Shown: one piece after another, positions 27,501 through 37,714 of the stretch | Position numbering within the stretch: position 1 is the first letter of the stretch | Layout of the letters: each line of letters opens with the position of its first letter | The notes under the pieces: generated by a model | The model's database searches: none | Seen by the model: only the letters and a program-made list of their open reading frames with translations | Told to the model about the DNA's origin: nothing | DNA from: Sipunculus nudus | Lineage: Eukaryota; Annelida; Sipuncula; Golfingiida; Sipunculidae | NCBI GenBank assembly: GCA_026874595.1 | Contig: CM049318.1 | Coordinates: forward strand, 37,907,956-37,971,955 | DNA length: 64,000 nt | Direction of reading: 5' to 3' | Program-made: the position numbers and the translations under genes

Positions 27501-30500
27501 GGTTTGCAAGGAGATCTTTTTAGAACCTCTAAGAATGCATAGGGTTCATGGCCCTAGCCCCTACAGTTACAATTTGTGCCCTGCTAATGGACGGCCGGCC
27601 GGCCGGCCGGCCGGACGGACAGACGGAAGGACGACGGACAAAGACCCATCGCTATAGCCCAGCATGACTGAAAGTCAGCTGAGCTAAAAATGCTTCTCCC
27701 CCCCCCCCCCCCCCACCACCACCAATAACGACCACTTAGGTCAGGCACCAAGTTGGTCGTTATTGTGGGGTTCTACTGTACAGTGAAAAATTTACTAGCA
27801 TGTTCCACTTGTGGTCCCGGAGAATTTTCCCCATAACAGAGAGATGGGCATAATACAGAAGACTGAATTATGCCATAGGTGTCAATGATAAGGTGTCATA
27901 ATACATAGGTCCCCAAGAGGAGGGGTATCCCTATAATTCATTGTGTGGGAGTAAATTTAATCACTTTATACAAGATCATCATTGGTTTTTAACACATACT
28001 GAAATATCCAAACATAAACTGTATACATCCTTACCTTCCATAGATTTGTGCCACTAAGTTATAACCATATGTATCCTGGTGACAGGGTGTGTGTGCCCCC
28101 TCACTCCCCAGCCAGAATGTACTGTCCCTTCCATCTCGTCCAGGAAACCCGAACACACTCCAGTCCACAGCCTGGCTGATATAACAACAATGAACACTTT
28201 ATGACAATCAGACAATGTTTGTTCAATTTCATCTGACTGTCTGCTTCTGCCAGGAGGGCATGGGCTTGTGTATGTGTTTGTTCACAGTATTACAAATACA
28301 ATCATGAACAGAATCTTATGAAATGCTCAGGGGATTTTTGAGGAAATGGCCAATGAAGAATCAAATAAATTTTGTTGTGGATCTGGCACATGATTTGGAT
28401 TCAAATGTTCTACACTACTTCAGTTTAACCCCTGCTTTAATCAGCAAATCTTTTAGGGTCACAGCACCAGGGCTGGCGGTGGGTCAAGAATCAGGCCAAC
28501 AACAGCAGGGTGTCATAGATATAAAACATAGAGCTGGATGCACAATTTGATACCATGCTCTCATTGGTCCACTTACAACTGATTGCCTGTGGGAGTCCTC
28601 ATGGTGAGACCCAGGGAATCTTACTACCAGTACAAAGTACCTAACATAAGGGACCAAACATTGTCTGCCGGAACCTATCATCGATCATGAGTATTTTCGT
28701 AGGAAAAGACTTGGGGTCTACCAATCTTTATGCTAATTAGTCGAATCAATCAAATGGTTTGGAATTCCTGTGATTTGCACAAGATTTATGAATGGATCTA
28801 AATATGTGCCATTCCAAAACTGGTGAATGCTGATATATAATTATCGGACTCCATTGTCCGTTCATGACAGGATTTTGGACCAAACATGACTGTCCCTGTG
28901 CAAGAAAGGTCAACTGCAATGGGAAATGAGTAGAGACATGGGTTAGTGTCCATACACTGAAGGTGTCTGTTCATGCGGGGTTTGCAAGCACTACTATATA
29001 CAAAGCAGCAGTTAACACAAAGGAAATCTGGAATGACTGCAGTGTATAACCGCTGTGTGAGGAGTGCAGGTAAAGCCTGCCACGGTGGTAGTGTAAATAC
29101 TCCACAATAACCGCCTCTCAGAAATAAAAAGTATTCCATGCTTATAATTAACTTACACACCTTAATAAGATCAGGAAAGTCTGCAAATGTTGAGTCCATG
29201 TATTTGTAGTCTGCATATGCCCAGAATTCCTGCTGATCAAACTGAGCTAGTGGGTTGTTCTCTTTGGCGATGTCCTGTGACTGCCACTCTTTAAAGTCCT
29301 TCAGTGAAGCTTCTGCATACTGGCATTTTCCCTCCCATTGCACCTCTACAAAACATTAAACTTTATGTCTATTCATTTAATTTATTAATGCTTATAAATT
29401 CCAACTTTACCACCAGCAACACTTTACCACCACTGATACAGCTATGACATAAGTGCAATGGCAGATTTTACATGGGAAAATCCTTGGTTTGTTCAAAAGG
29501 CAGAGCCGCAGAGAGGTTCAGAATGTACTGATGATTACGTCCTACTATTCAACCACATCCTGATAACATAATTTTTTAACATGTTTGAAGTTCAACCATG
29601 TCCTCTACATCCATGGAGACCTGACCATATCCTTATCAGTTTGTATAGTGTTCCTACTACACTGTACACATTCTTACTGCATCTAAACAATTTTTTTAAC
29701 AACAAGGCTGAGTGTGAAGGGGTTTAAAATGTACAGTATTTGTCAAATTATTTCTCAATTCATTTTATGTGCTGCATTTATTATCTATGAGTCTGCAATA
29801 AACTTTATTATAATTACATTATCAAAAGCAAAATATGAATGGTAGTTGGCACTCTCAAGCAATCTGGATATAATAAAATTTTATCTATTAGGTTTTATTA
29901 GTCTATTTAATATATATATAATTTCTGCACACAATTATAATGATTTATGTAACTAAAATGTCCTATTAATGCATATGTATCAGAAGAAAGCACCTCTGTG
30001 CACCATCAAACTATTAATATATTTTGATTAAACTAATTATAATTTTAAATAATCATATATCTAATTTACAAACTGCCACAATATTCTAAATTTTTAATGG
30101 AGCGGTGTTGTACTTCCAATAAAAAATTGAAAGGTAATTATGACTTAGTGAGAAAATATGGTACTTTCACTAACAAAATTAGCATTTTGTTGAATAAATA
30201 ACTGATTTAATATAATTGTTATGTGCCAATGCGGTGGCAGTTGCACGAAATTTAGCGCCATCTGGTGGCACTTCTTACCACCATCATTGCCAGAGCGCTT
30301 CCTTCCGATCCTGTATCGGAGTTTGTGTTGCCCAAGTACCGATGACAGCTTCTCTGGAGTCCACGTGCTGGCAGCCCAGTCAGAAATAGCCCCCTTTATA
30401 ACAGCTGGTCGACTTATGACCACGTCTGCTTCACAATGCATGCGATCTTGGTGAAGCTTGACACCTGAAGTTCTCGCGGGCTCCTCCGAGGAGGCAGCCA

Positions 30501-30501
30501 T
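20876..30501 (-). CDS. HSPBAP1: HSPBAP1-like JmjC domain protein, seven coding exons (whole gene span)
   Basis: Join on the minus strand: 30501-30279, 29345-29161, 28171-28035, 24551-24419, 22894-22775, 22272-22165, 21562-20876. The exons total 1593 nt (530 residues plus stop), and every junction keeps phase with GT donors and AG acceptors. The product matches HSPBAP1/PASS1, a JmjC (cupin-type) protein known in mammals to bind the small heat-shock protein HSPB1. Visible motifs are FWAYADYKY (exon 2), WSVFGFPGRDG and PCHQDTYG (exon 3), LFPPSDSDSMYPTRIPYEES (exon 4) and FVPRHWWHYVES (exon 5). H167, D169 and H249 fit the Fe(II) triad of 2-oxoglutarate oxygenases, so the fold looks catalytically competent; the substrate is not known from sequence. 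It is slightly longer than the mammalian protein (about 490 residues), mostly in the Lys/Ser-rich region of the last exon. The start is the first in-frame ATG; an upstream GTG-initiated extension is not used here. Introns are filled with transposons. Identity is recalled from the family, not searched. Confidence 0.95.
22165..22272 (-). CDS. HSPBAP1: HSPBAP1 exon 6
   Basis: 108 nt, from acceptor ATGTTTCAG to donor GTCAGA, phase 0 on both sides. It encodes a helical segment ending in DWLNPTE, matching the post-JmjC helix (AWLNPTE) of vertebrate HSPBAP1. The donor is weaker than the others, but the protein match across the junction is good. Confidence 0.9.
22775..22894 (-). CDS. HSPBAP1: HSPBAP1 exon 5 (distal Fe ligand)
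   Basis: 120 nt, from acceptor TTGTTTCAG to donor GTGAGT, phase 0 on both sides. It encodes LEPGDVLFVPRHWWHYVESL and INTWLEL. H249 (the His after the two Trp) is the expected third metal ligand. Confidence 0.95.
22945..23150 (-). mobile_element. tRNA-derived SINE, copy 1, in HSPBAP1 intron 4
   Basis: Matches a second copy at 34758-34980 along ~205 bp. Read on the minus strand it starts GGGCCTGGACAGTCGAGGGG, followed by a tRNA-like internal promoter region (a B-box-like GGTTTCATCC). A CT-rich core of the type GGTTTCCTCCACC follows, with an AT-rich tail. Copy 2 keeps a better B box. It is an ordinary intronic retroposon; the SINE family is not assigned. Confidence 0.7.
23560..23770. repeat. 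Intronic dispersed repeat, copy a
   Basis: Shares an ordered set of diverged blocks with 28240-28420: CCAGGAGG, TGTGTGTTTGTTC, CAATCATGAA, TCTCATAAAATT and TGGTGTGGATCTGGCA. Both copies lie on the same strand in introns of the HSPBAP1 gene. Family unknown. Confidence 0.5.
24419..24551 (-). CDS. HSPBAP1: HSPBAP1 exon 4
   Basis: 133 nt, from acceptor TTATCCCCAG to donor GTACCC, phase 2 in and phase 0 out. It encodes KKWILFPPSDSD followed by YPTRIPYEESSIF, among the most conserved stretches of the family. The intron before it (24552-28034) is 3.5 kb because of a 2.6-kb inserted element. Confidence 0.95.
26580..27440. repeat. TGACCT-rich ~140-bp tandem repeats
   Basis: Four degenerate units spaced about 140 bp, each with a cluster such as GTGACCTTGACCTTTGACC near 26904, 27047, 27176 and 27320. 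Between clusters are shared phrases (GGTTTGGGATGAAA, TTCCCCTGTTGGCAG). It is the reverse orientation of the AGGTCA clusters at 49-54 kb and probably the same broad family. Confidence 0.65.
27480..27692 (+). mobile_element. AGCTGAGCTAAAAA-ended repeat, terminal fragment
   Basis: Contains the same terminal layout as copy 1: GGAGAT..AGAAC..CTAA, then a GGCC/GGAC-rich tract (27592-27630), then GACTGAAAGTCAGCTGAGCT. It is diverged from copy 1 and nested in the HSPBAP1 intron element. The CCGG run is a local microsatellite expansion. Confidence 0.6.
28035..28171 (-). CDS. HSPBAP1: HSPBAP1 exon 3 (Fe-binding HxD)
   Basis: 137 nt, from acceptor ATATCAGCCAG to donor GTAAGGA, phase 0 in and phase 2 out. 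It encodes the core JmjC strand with GAHTPCHQDTYGYNLV. H167 and D169 are the first two metal ligands by analogy with HSPBAP1 and FIH-type enzymes. Confidence 0.95.
28240..28420. repeat. Intronic dispersed repeat, copy b
   Basis: Partner of 23560-23770: GCCAGGAGGGCATG, TGTGTTTGTTCACA, CAATCATGAACAGAATC and TGTTGTGGATCTGGCACATG line up in order. It lies just upstream (in gene orientation) of HSPBAP1 exon 3. No coding sign. Confidence 0.5.
29161..29345 (-). CDS. HSPBAP1: HSPBAP1 exon 2
   Basis: 185 nt, from acceptor TTTTGTAG to donor GTGTGTAAG. It enters in phase 1 (G+AG gives Glu) and leaves in phase 0. It contains the strongly diagnostic FWAYADYKYM segment. A longer reading frame continues into the intron downstream but has no family similarity. 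Confidence 0.93.
30279..30501 (-). CDS. HSPBAP1: HSPBAP1 exon 1 (start codon)
   Basis: First coding exon, 223 nt, from the ATG at 30501-30499 (context ATC ATG G, with G at +4). It ends in phase 1 at a GTAAGA donor (30278-30273). It encodes the N-terminal arm including RPAVIKG and DWAASTW, which matches the start of the HSPBAP1 cupin region. Translation open upstream of this ATG begins only at a GTG, so the ATG is preferred. Confidence 0.9.
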
Positions 30502-30637
30502 GATGGCATCTATGCATCTATCGTAACTGTTTTTCCCGTAACTCGGTAACACCGTAACACCAACGCTAGACAGCACTCCAAAAGCGCACACCTCCGCCAG
30601 CACAGGGTTTTTAATAAGATAATCTCCAAAATAACCA

Positions 30638-30638
30638 G

Positions 30639-30674
<36 letters not shown>
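30638..30674. repeat. (TC)n microsatellite upstream of HSPBAP1
   Basis: Uninterrupted TC run about 140 bp upstream of the HSPBAP1 start codon, GA on the coding strand. GA-rich tracts near promoters can influence transcription, but no such role can be shown here. Confidence 0.9.
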
Positions 30675-30677
<3 letters not shown>

Positions 30678-31677
30678 GAAAACGGGTGTCCAACTGTACC
30701 AAACATATGTAGCTATATATTTCAGAATTAATGTCGGGGGTTGGGGGGGATTAGCAAATAATAGAAAAATTTAGCTTTCTGTTGACCCGATTTATGTTTT
30801 TCCAACCATATAATCAGGCAGAATTAAGAACATCCAGGTTGGGGGGTCCGACATACCCCTGTATCAGCCACCGCAAGCTTTTTTTTGAAGGGGTTGCAGA
30901 CCGATTTTTACCGCCTGAACATTTCAATATTTATGGGATATAATGATATATTGGGATATTTATGAATGCATTTGCATTTGAACCCAAGCGTGCATGTTTC
31001 TTATGCTATATATTTGACGACAAATGTCCTGTATTTGTGGTCTAATAATAATACATGCAGGATCGAAATACGGATTAAATGTGCCAAATATAGCAATTTA
31101 ATAAATTCAATTGTAAATTTAAGAAGAAAGATTTGTGCTAATATCTTATTAAGAATGCAGTAGAAAAACACCGAGGAAAGACAAACACAAAATGATATAA
31201 TGAAAAAAAGCATGATAAAAAAAAAAAAAAGAATACCCCACACACATACAAATATTCATGAAACGTACGGGGTGGTATATATATACACGATAAATTATTA
31301 TTAGTTATATACATGGAAACTGACGTGAGCGAGTGCCTGAGAAACCAAACTTTATTATTATTATTATTATTATTTTATTTTTTATTATTAATATTATTGT
31401 TATTATTATTATAACGTTAATTTGCAGTGACACTTACAAGAGCAAGACCAATTTTTCTTATGATAAAATTTGGGCCACTCAAGGCGCTTATAAATAATAA
31501 AATTATTGATATATATCAAATAGCTATAAAAATAAATATAATAAGTATTATAAATATAACAAAAATAATATATACTCTGTTAACTTTGGAAAAGTACATA
31601 AAAATCCATTGAGTAATGTTAAATTTAACATTATAATCAATTGAATTGATTCGATTCACACGCACACACATATATAT

Positions 31678-31681
<4 letters not shown>
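30675..31681. other. Non-coding; degraded repeat pieces and TTA repeats
   Basis: Contains a degenerate hAT-like fragment around 30838-30915 (CAGCCACCGCAAGC shared with 1960-1975), an A-run at 31218-31230, and interrupted (TTA)n at 31352-31410. Confidence 0.5.

Positions 31682-31745
<64 letters not shown>
31682..31745. repeat. (AT)n microsatellite hosting the Tigger insertion
   Basis: About 30 AT dinucleotides running directly into the left end of the transposon. The TA target duplication is part of this tract. Confidence 0.95.
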
Positions 31746-31749
<4 letters not shown>

Positions 31750-32023
31750 CGTGCCTTGACAATCCGGACTTTAATAATCCGGAAACCTTGCAATCCGACG
31801 TTTTTAGTAAAACACGAATGGATCCCATAGAAGTTAGCCTTGACAAACCGGCAGGCGGCAGCCTCGGATTCCGACTCCGACATAACTTTTCCCGACACAA
31901 ACAGGCATACCGACGTACAGACGTGCCTGGACAATCCGACCTGAAACCCATTCTATTTGATGTCAGTTGTCGGCCCAGGTGGAACACGCTGCCCCGTGGC
32001 TGATGATGCCTAGCCCAGCTAAT

Positions 32024-32220
32024 CAGAAGCGGATCCAGGGGAGGGGTCCAGGGGGTCCGGACCCCCCTTTTCCATCAGGAATAACGTTTTTTTAAGGGCT
32101 TCAGACAAAATTTTGCGGCTTGGACCCCCCCTTTTCCAGACCTGGGAACCTTTTTTTAGGGTTTTCTTTTGTCCTCCTGGGTTGAACCCCCCCTTTTCCT
32201 AAATCCTGGATCCGCCCCTG
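32024..32220. mobile_element. Nested hAT-like short element with 5-bp target duplication
   Basis: Ends CAGAAGCGGATCCAGGGG and, inverted, CAGGGGCGGATCCAGGA. The flanks are CTAAT at 32019-32023 and again at 32221-32225. CAGGGGCGG-type ends are usual for hAT elements, although hAT duplications are more often 8 bp. It has no coding capacity and was inserted into the Tigger element after that element arrived. Confidence 0.8.
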
Positions 32221-32599
32221 CTAATTAACTTTGGATGGGAAAACAAACATCGCTGGCCTCCCGGTATTGTCACCTGACCGCACTAATTACATTATTGTAT
32301 CACTTTGATGGTAACAACCGTTGTCCCCACATAAACATAGTGACATTTTGTTTGGTTCCTTGAAGATCTTTAATGTCTAAGAAATTAAAGTACGGAGTGA
32401 CATGTTTTGACACCTGAGCTGTTTCCGTGTGAGCACACCTGTATCTTATATAAACTGAACAAATATTGAAACCATCATTCATACAGTCAGATCGCTACTA
32501 CTCAGTTCTCTGCTGTACTTAATCACGCTTTTGCTGTCGATATTGTCAGATATTTACACATAATTTCACTGTAATACTCACGCACCTACAAGTGCGATC

Positions 32600-33205
32600 A
32601 TGGAGAGACCAGCGAAAAGAAAACGTACAGAGATCACAGGTGCAGTTAAGAAGGCTCTATGTCAGTATAAGAAAGACAACCCTAGATGCTCCCAAGAAAA
32701 TCTTGTCAAGTATGCAGAGGAAAAGTTTTCTGTGAGAATTGGACGTTCCACTATCTCGGACATCCTTTTTGGAGAAGCTTGAGAGGAAAATGCGCCTACA
32801 GAAAAGAAAGATCATCCTCCTTGTGGATAATGCCCCTAGTCATAGTGTGGCTAATCTGGATTTACGTTACGTGCGCGTCGAGTTCCTGCCACCAAACACA
32901 ACGTCGGAGGTACAGCCGGGGTGATAAGAAACTTCAAGGTGCATTACAAGCGTTACTTGCTGAAACAGTACGTCCAGAACTTCGATGAGAATGGATCAGT
33001 GGAGCGCATTAATGTAAAGGATGCGATTTACTTCGTCCGTGACGCTTGGAACGATGTAAAACAGTAAACGATCGCCAACTGCTGGCGGCATACTGGGATT
33101 TTAGCAGGCGACACTGAAGTGTCCAGTGAAAGCACAGAAACCCCGCCGGCGGAAAGTGAACTTGGTGACCTCATACGAGCACTCCCACTCGCTGATCATG
33201 TGACT
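32600..33205 (+). pseudogene. Broken Tigger/pogo transposase
   Basis: The ATG at 32600 starts about 57 codons of a CENP-B/Psq-type helix-turn-helix (KRKRTEITGAVKKAL, CSQENLVKYAEE, IGRSTISDIL). The reading then jumps frame, losing the middle of the protein. It resumes in frame 3 near 32770 with LERKMRLQKRKIILLVDNAP, the DDE-domain strand with its Asp, and VEFLPPNTTSEVQP. A second shift at ~32920 leads to VIRNFKVHYKRYLL and AWNDVKQ, an in-frame TAA at 33065, then TIANCWRHTGI. The large internal deletion, frameshift and stop make it non-functional; it could move only with a transposase supplied in trans. Confidence 0.88.
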
Positions 33206-33668
33206 TGTTTACCTTTTGTAAACGTAGAAAGACACACCTTGCATTTTATGTTGTTTTCAGGGATGCATGGATACCAGATAGACTCTTTTACCTTCCGAAG
33301 TATGTGAATAAACACATCATGCATGTATTGTTCATGGGTAATATGGATACCGGAGTCGGAGAGACTTGTTGTTTTTCAAGTGTAAATAAAACATCATGAT
33401 TATTCATGGATGTATCCTTTTTGTATGCCTCCTTTTTGTATGTAATAAAAGAGTATTGTATACCATATTTCGTTTTATTCTGTTTATTTGCTTTTTAATG
33501 ATCATAATAAATATTTTAGTGCCAGTTACATCTGTTTCCGACAGTAGGCAACCCGCCCCATCCCCCGTTTGACACTTTGACGTCCGTGATTTAACAAACC
33601 GACAGCCTTGTAATCCGACATAAATATCACATTCACAATTGGTGTCGGATTATCAAGGCACGTCTGTA

Positions 33669-34062
33669 TACATGTTTATACATACACACATGTGGATGCA
33701 ATCGATGTATGTCAACTATCTATATTAAAAAAAAATAATTCTCCCTCTTGTTTGATAAGTAATAAAACCATACATGCCTGCCTTAACAATTACAGGGGAT
33801 ATATAGTTAACGTTTTATATGTTAATCCAAGCTTTTAGTTATTTTAAGATATTTTGTTTAAATATGCATGCATGGTTTGTATGTAACGAATGCATGGAAT
33901 GCGGCACCTCATCCCCGATCTTGGTCGATTTTTTTATATTAAAACAGTAAAAGAAGATAACATTTTTAACCCCCCCCCCCCCATACACACACACATTCAC
34001 ACAAAACCACACCCACGCGTCCCAAATGTAAACAAAATCTTATTACTCGATCCAGATCACTA
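33669..34062. other. Non-coding; nothing recognised
   Basis: AT-rich sequence with a C-run and ACAC tract near 33970-34000. Confidence 0.4.
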
Positions 34063-34215
34063 GAGATCCCAAGTATCTGGAACCCCCTCCCGTTTTAAAG
34101 CCGCCGCAGTGTTGTAAGGGTTTCAAACAACATTTTTCCTTTTCAGGACCTCAGGACTTTTTTTCAGGTTTCCTCAGTACTCTTTCTGATTTAAGGCCCA
34201 TGGGTTGGGCCCTTC
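34063..34215. repeat. Degenerate relative of the short hAT-like element
   Basis: Shares GCCGCCGCA..AAGGG, CAGGACCTCAGGACTTTTTT and CAGGTTTCCTCAGTA with the interior of 1917-2112. The terminal repeats are eroded. Confidence 0.45.
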
Positions 34216-34664
34216 TGCCCGTGTAAATAATTTTAAATTCAGTTTCCTTGCTTTTTGTCACGTTTACACTTATACAGCTCTATCCGTCGATATAAATGTA
34301 TATATATCTTTTTTTTTCCAATATACGTTTTAGCCTATGTAGACTTAATTATTACGTAGGTATTTAAATCGATCACGTATATAAAGAAAATACTTATTCT
34401 GCTATAAGGCCTTATATTATTATTATTATTATTATTATTATTTTTACTGTATGTTATCTCGTTTGGCATTGGATTTTTCTATATTTCAGCTGATTTCCGA
34501 TTTTTTTATGAGAACCAGATCAGAATCCTCTATCTGCATTAATGCAGTGAGCGCCAGAAATTATTTCATTAGACTGGTATATTGTTCATGCTGTTTCTAA
34601 AATATATTTACAGCACCTATTAGTGCCGGGTATCAATCTTAGTGCGCTCCTTGGTACGTACTAA

Positions 34665-34742
34665 ATCCCGGATGTCTTAAGGCGGATATTGGATGCTAAG
34701 TCGGATGCCTGGTGGATGCGGAGCCCGCGGACGTCGGATGCA
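34665..34742. repeat. Short GGATGC/CGGATG reiteration
   Basis: CGGATG or GGATGC occurs about six times in 80 bp. The interspersed sequence is irregular, so this is cryptic simplicity rather than a clean array. A related CATCCGGG-containing patch is at 40396-40460. Confidence 0.5.
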
Positions 34743-34757
34743 ATTTTATTTGCATCC

Positions 34758-34980
34758 TACAAATACATGTAGTTCTTATAAATAATTAAGGCACTTTCAA
34801 TAGCTCAGGTGGTGGCGTTCGGTAGTGTCTAGAGGTGGAAGAATCCAGAGAACCCGGAGAAACCAACCAGCCTTGGACGGGCTATATTACAGCCCGCTCT
34901 CAAAGTTACGCCGTGTATCGAACCCGGGTCGCCATGGTGCGGCGAGAGCCAAGCATTATATCCCTCGACTGTCCAGGCTG
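34758..34980 (-). mobile_element. tRNA-derived SINE, copy 2
   Basis: Same family and orientation as 22945-23150. Minus-strand head CCTGGACAGTCGAGGGAT, then GGGTTCGATACACGG, a good RNA polymerase III B box, then a GGTTTCTCCGGGTTCTCTGG core and AT-rich tail. The two copies share both ends, which sets the element length at about 205-225 bp. Confidence 0.75.
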
Positions 34981-37683
34981 CATAACTTCATTGTATGAAT
35001 TACTCAAGGCCTTTCACAAATATATTTTCTAATAATAGATAATTCAATATTTTATTGTTTAATACATATTCCAGATGAGTAAGTTTTCATTACGCTCCCG
35101 AGGCAGCGAAAATCCTTCGAAAGAAGCTATACTGATTTTATCGCTGGATTGACCGGTTATGATGGACTTAGACACAAGGTGGCGGTCTGTGTCTGCTGAA
35201 AAACATCGTGCGTATGATGTGACAAGCAGCCAATCAAATACCAGTTAGCAAACACTATAGACGTCTACGCTTTGATGAGAGTGTTATGGTATGTTTCAAA
35301 ACGTTGCAACCGTTTGTGGCGTTCTTTGCTGTTATTAATTGGCAAACATCGTAGTTTATCTGAACCAATAATGAACACTCCCGATAATAATGTAGATCCC
35401 TTGTCGTATTGGTTGTGTGTCGCTTTTATCCCGCGATAAACTGGGCGCAGCCATATTTGTTATATATCATGTGACCATTTCTGCCAATTATAGAGGATGT
35501 TACTTCCAACAACAGGTCTCATCTGATTGGTCCAACATAGAGTGCCCCCCTCTCGTGTTTGAACAAAAAAAAAAAGAGAGAAAGAGGGCCAAACAAACAG
35601 CGCTTACGATATAGTAAATAGGTCTATAGGTAAAGCGCTGTGTAAAGAGCTTAGGTTTCATAATTTAAATACATTTAAAATAACAAATTCATTGTATTAT
35701 GTTACAGGTGCTCTGTTATGTGACACGGGCGTAACTCGTGTTGTTGTTACATTCCGTACTGGTTGAACTCTCGTTGTCATGTGGGCCTTGAATTTTCACG
35801 CTTGGAAGTTGGTCACGTGATTGAGCCTGGTATGTGTAGACACACGGCTATGTCTTTCTAGAGAATTCCAAATGAATATAACTTCAAGTTGATACTAAAT
35901 TTTGATAACCTTTTCCAAATAACAATTTAGCAGCTTACATGTTTTATAGTTTTAAAAGGAGATCTACAGTAATTGAAAACTAGACACTGTCATTTTTCTA
36001 GAAATATTAAAACTGTAAATATTTTAAGAAACAAAAATGATCCCTTACCCAGATTCAATCCATTCAGCAATAGTCAGTAGAGAGTACATACATATAAATA
36101 TATTTGTTTGAATATGTATATTGCTTGACTAGAGGTTAATATATTGAGGTTAATAAAGGAAAGTATAGTTATTTTTTTTAAAAATGAGACATATTAGAAA
36201 TAAAATGTCTTGCATGTACATTAGTTTATTTTAGTTGTGTACGTGCTTGAATTTGGTATTGGAAATTATCTTTTAATAGCATGTAAAATTAAAGTTAAGG
36301 ATGTCTATTGATTATAGATTATTATTTTAATAGTTATTACTATTATTATTACTATTACTATTATTCTTATGTATTTGCAAACTGGTTATTGTATCATTTC
36401 TTATTCCATACTTAGTTTTAAGATACAATGTTACTTGGTTAGATGTTTATTTACTTATTATTGTTATTCTTTGTTTGTTTGTTGTTTGTTTGATTGTTTG
36501 TTTACAATTTAAATTTAAATTGATCATAATTGTGAGCTCTCTATTTTTGCTCATATAATAAGACTTGTAAATGTTGATTGTATTGTAGGAACTATGGGCC
36601 TGTGGCCTTTATTTCCAGAATAAACTTTCTTCTTCTTCTTCAAATTCCTGAAACGCGTGTTTACTGTGAAGTAGGGTCGACTGTTCGAGAAGTAGATGGT
36701 TCCCGGCTTAAGGTGTGAAGGTATATAAAGGGCTGTTTTTTTAGAACCAGGGGCAGACAGCAGAGCAGATACCAGCGGACGCAGAAACGTGTCAGATTCT
36801 AAGACCTTATCCGACGATTGCGGCAATTATAGATATTTCAAGAACTTTCCTGGATTTTATACATTGGACTTCAGTTTACTTTCCGTGTTGTTGCAAGAAC
36901 TTTCCACTGGACTGTCATTCTCCGAGAGCTTACATTCAAAGGACTTATTTTAGTGACACTGTTGGTATTCAGGTATTGTACCATTATCTTTCTGTGTTGA
37001 CTTGTTGCTATACCGCTGTTTCACTGTATAATTGTATTGATTTAGTGAATTGTATTGTAAGGATTGTTTTAGGAATAAATTATAGTTATTTGTTAATAAA
37101 AAACCACTGACTTCTTTATTCATTCCCCTAGACATTTCCCACTGCCTAGTGTTACAGAATCTGATTTTTTTTCATCTCCATTACAAAATGTGTGTTCATC
37201 ATGCATACGTGATCTGTTTATATTAGGTTCCGTGACAATTAAGATTATATAAAAAATGAATTTATAAATTTTTCCAATTTCCCCAAGTATTTAATGCTGT
37301 AGAAAATCACGGTACCATCAACTGTCATCATTAAGAGGTCTCATGTGCGCTACAACGATACTGTCAATTTTCTCATATCATATTACAGAAATAAGTCGAA
37401 CATTAGACAAAGGAACATTTTTAGTTCAGAGTATTTGTGTAACATATCACGAAATTATTCTAAAATGGTCTATTAAATGCATTTTATGTTAGCTTTAATT
37501 AAAAGAAGAATTTAATTAAAAAAAGGTAACTCAAATATGAGTCAAATTTGTGAGTCTCAAGGACAGATTTAAAAGAGTCTAATTATATAATTATTTAAAA
37601 TATACACGAATATTCGTCGGAGGCCCAAAGTACATAGATATGTAGTACAAAGACTAATCAATGATATAATATCATATATAACA

Positions 37684-37714
<31 letters not shown>

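Larger units (their letters stand above)
25150..27778. mobile_element. 2.6-kb TIR element in HSPBAP1 intron 3
   Basis: Left end TAGTAGAACCCTGCCTTTAG and the reverse complement of the right end, CAGTAGAACCCCACAATAA, are similar and are flanked by TA on both sides (25148-25149, 27779-27780). This fits a Tc1/mariner or pogo-type DNA transposon. No transposase remnant was recognised inside. The interior holds a TGACC-rich tandem repeat (26580-27440) and the end of another dispersed family (27480-27692), so it looks composite. Ends are seen; the superfamily is inferred. Confidence 0.6.
31746..33666 (+). mobile_element. Tigger/pogo-like DNA transposon, decayed
   Basis: Left end CAGACGTGCCTTGACAATCC and right end (reverse complement CAGACGTGCCTTGATAATCC) are inverted repeats flanked by TA at 31744-31745 and 33667-33668. 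CAG-start ends containing AATCCG, TA duplications and a CENP-B-type helix-turn-helix protein fit the Tigger branch of pogo elements. Both subterminal zones repeat end-like motifs (ACAGACGTGCCTGGACAATC at 31918; CCTTGCAATCCGACG at 31786; CCTTGTAATCCGACA near 33606), probably transposase-binding sites. The inside holds a broken transposase and a nested 197-bp element. Size 1921 bp. Confidence 0.9.

Noticed and set aside
28798-29343. 181-codon minus-strand frame starting inside HSPBAP1 exon 2
   Set aside because: Only the first part is exon; after the donor at 29160 it reads intron without similarity to the family.
30502-30603. N-terminal extension of HSPBAP1 from a GTG codon
   Set aside because: No ATG in that stretch and no family similarity; eukaryotic initiation at the ATG at 30501 is simpler.
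31637-31987. Minus-strand frames with long alternating Tyr/Ile
   Set aside because: Translation of the AT microsatellite and the Tigger end.
36580-37155. Solo LTR of a retrotransposon
   Set aside because: AATAAA signals and TG/CA-like ends, but no second copy, no target duplication and no retroviral-type protein nearby.
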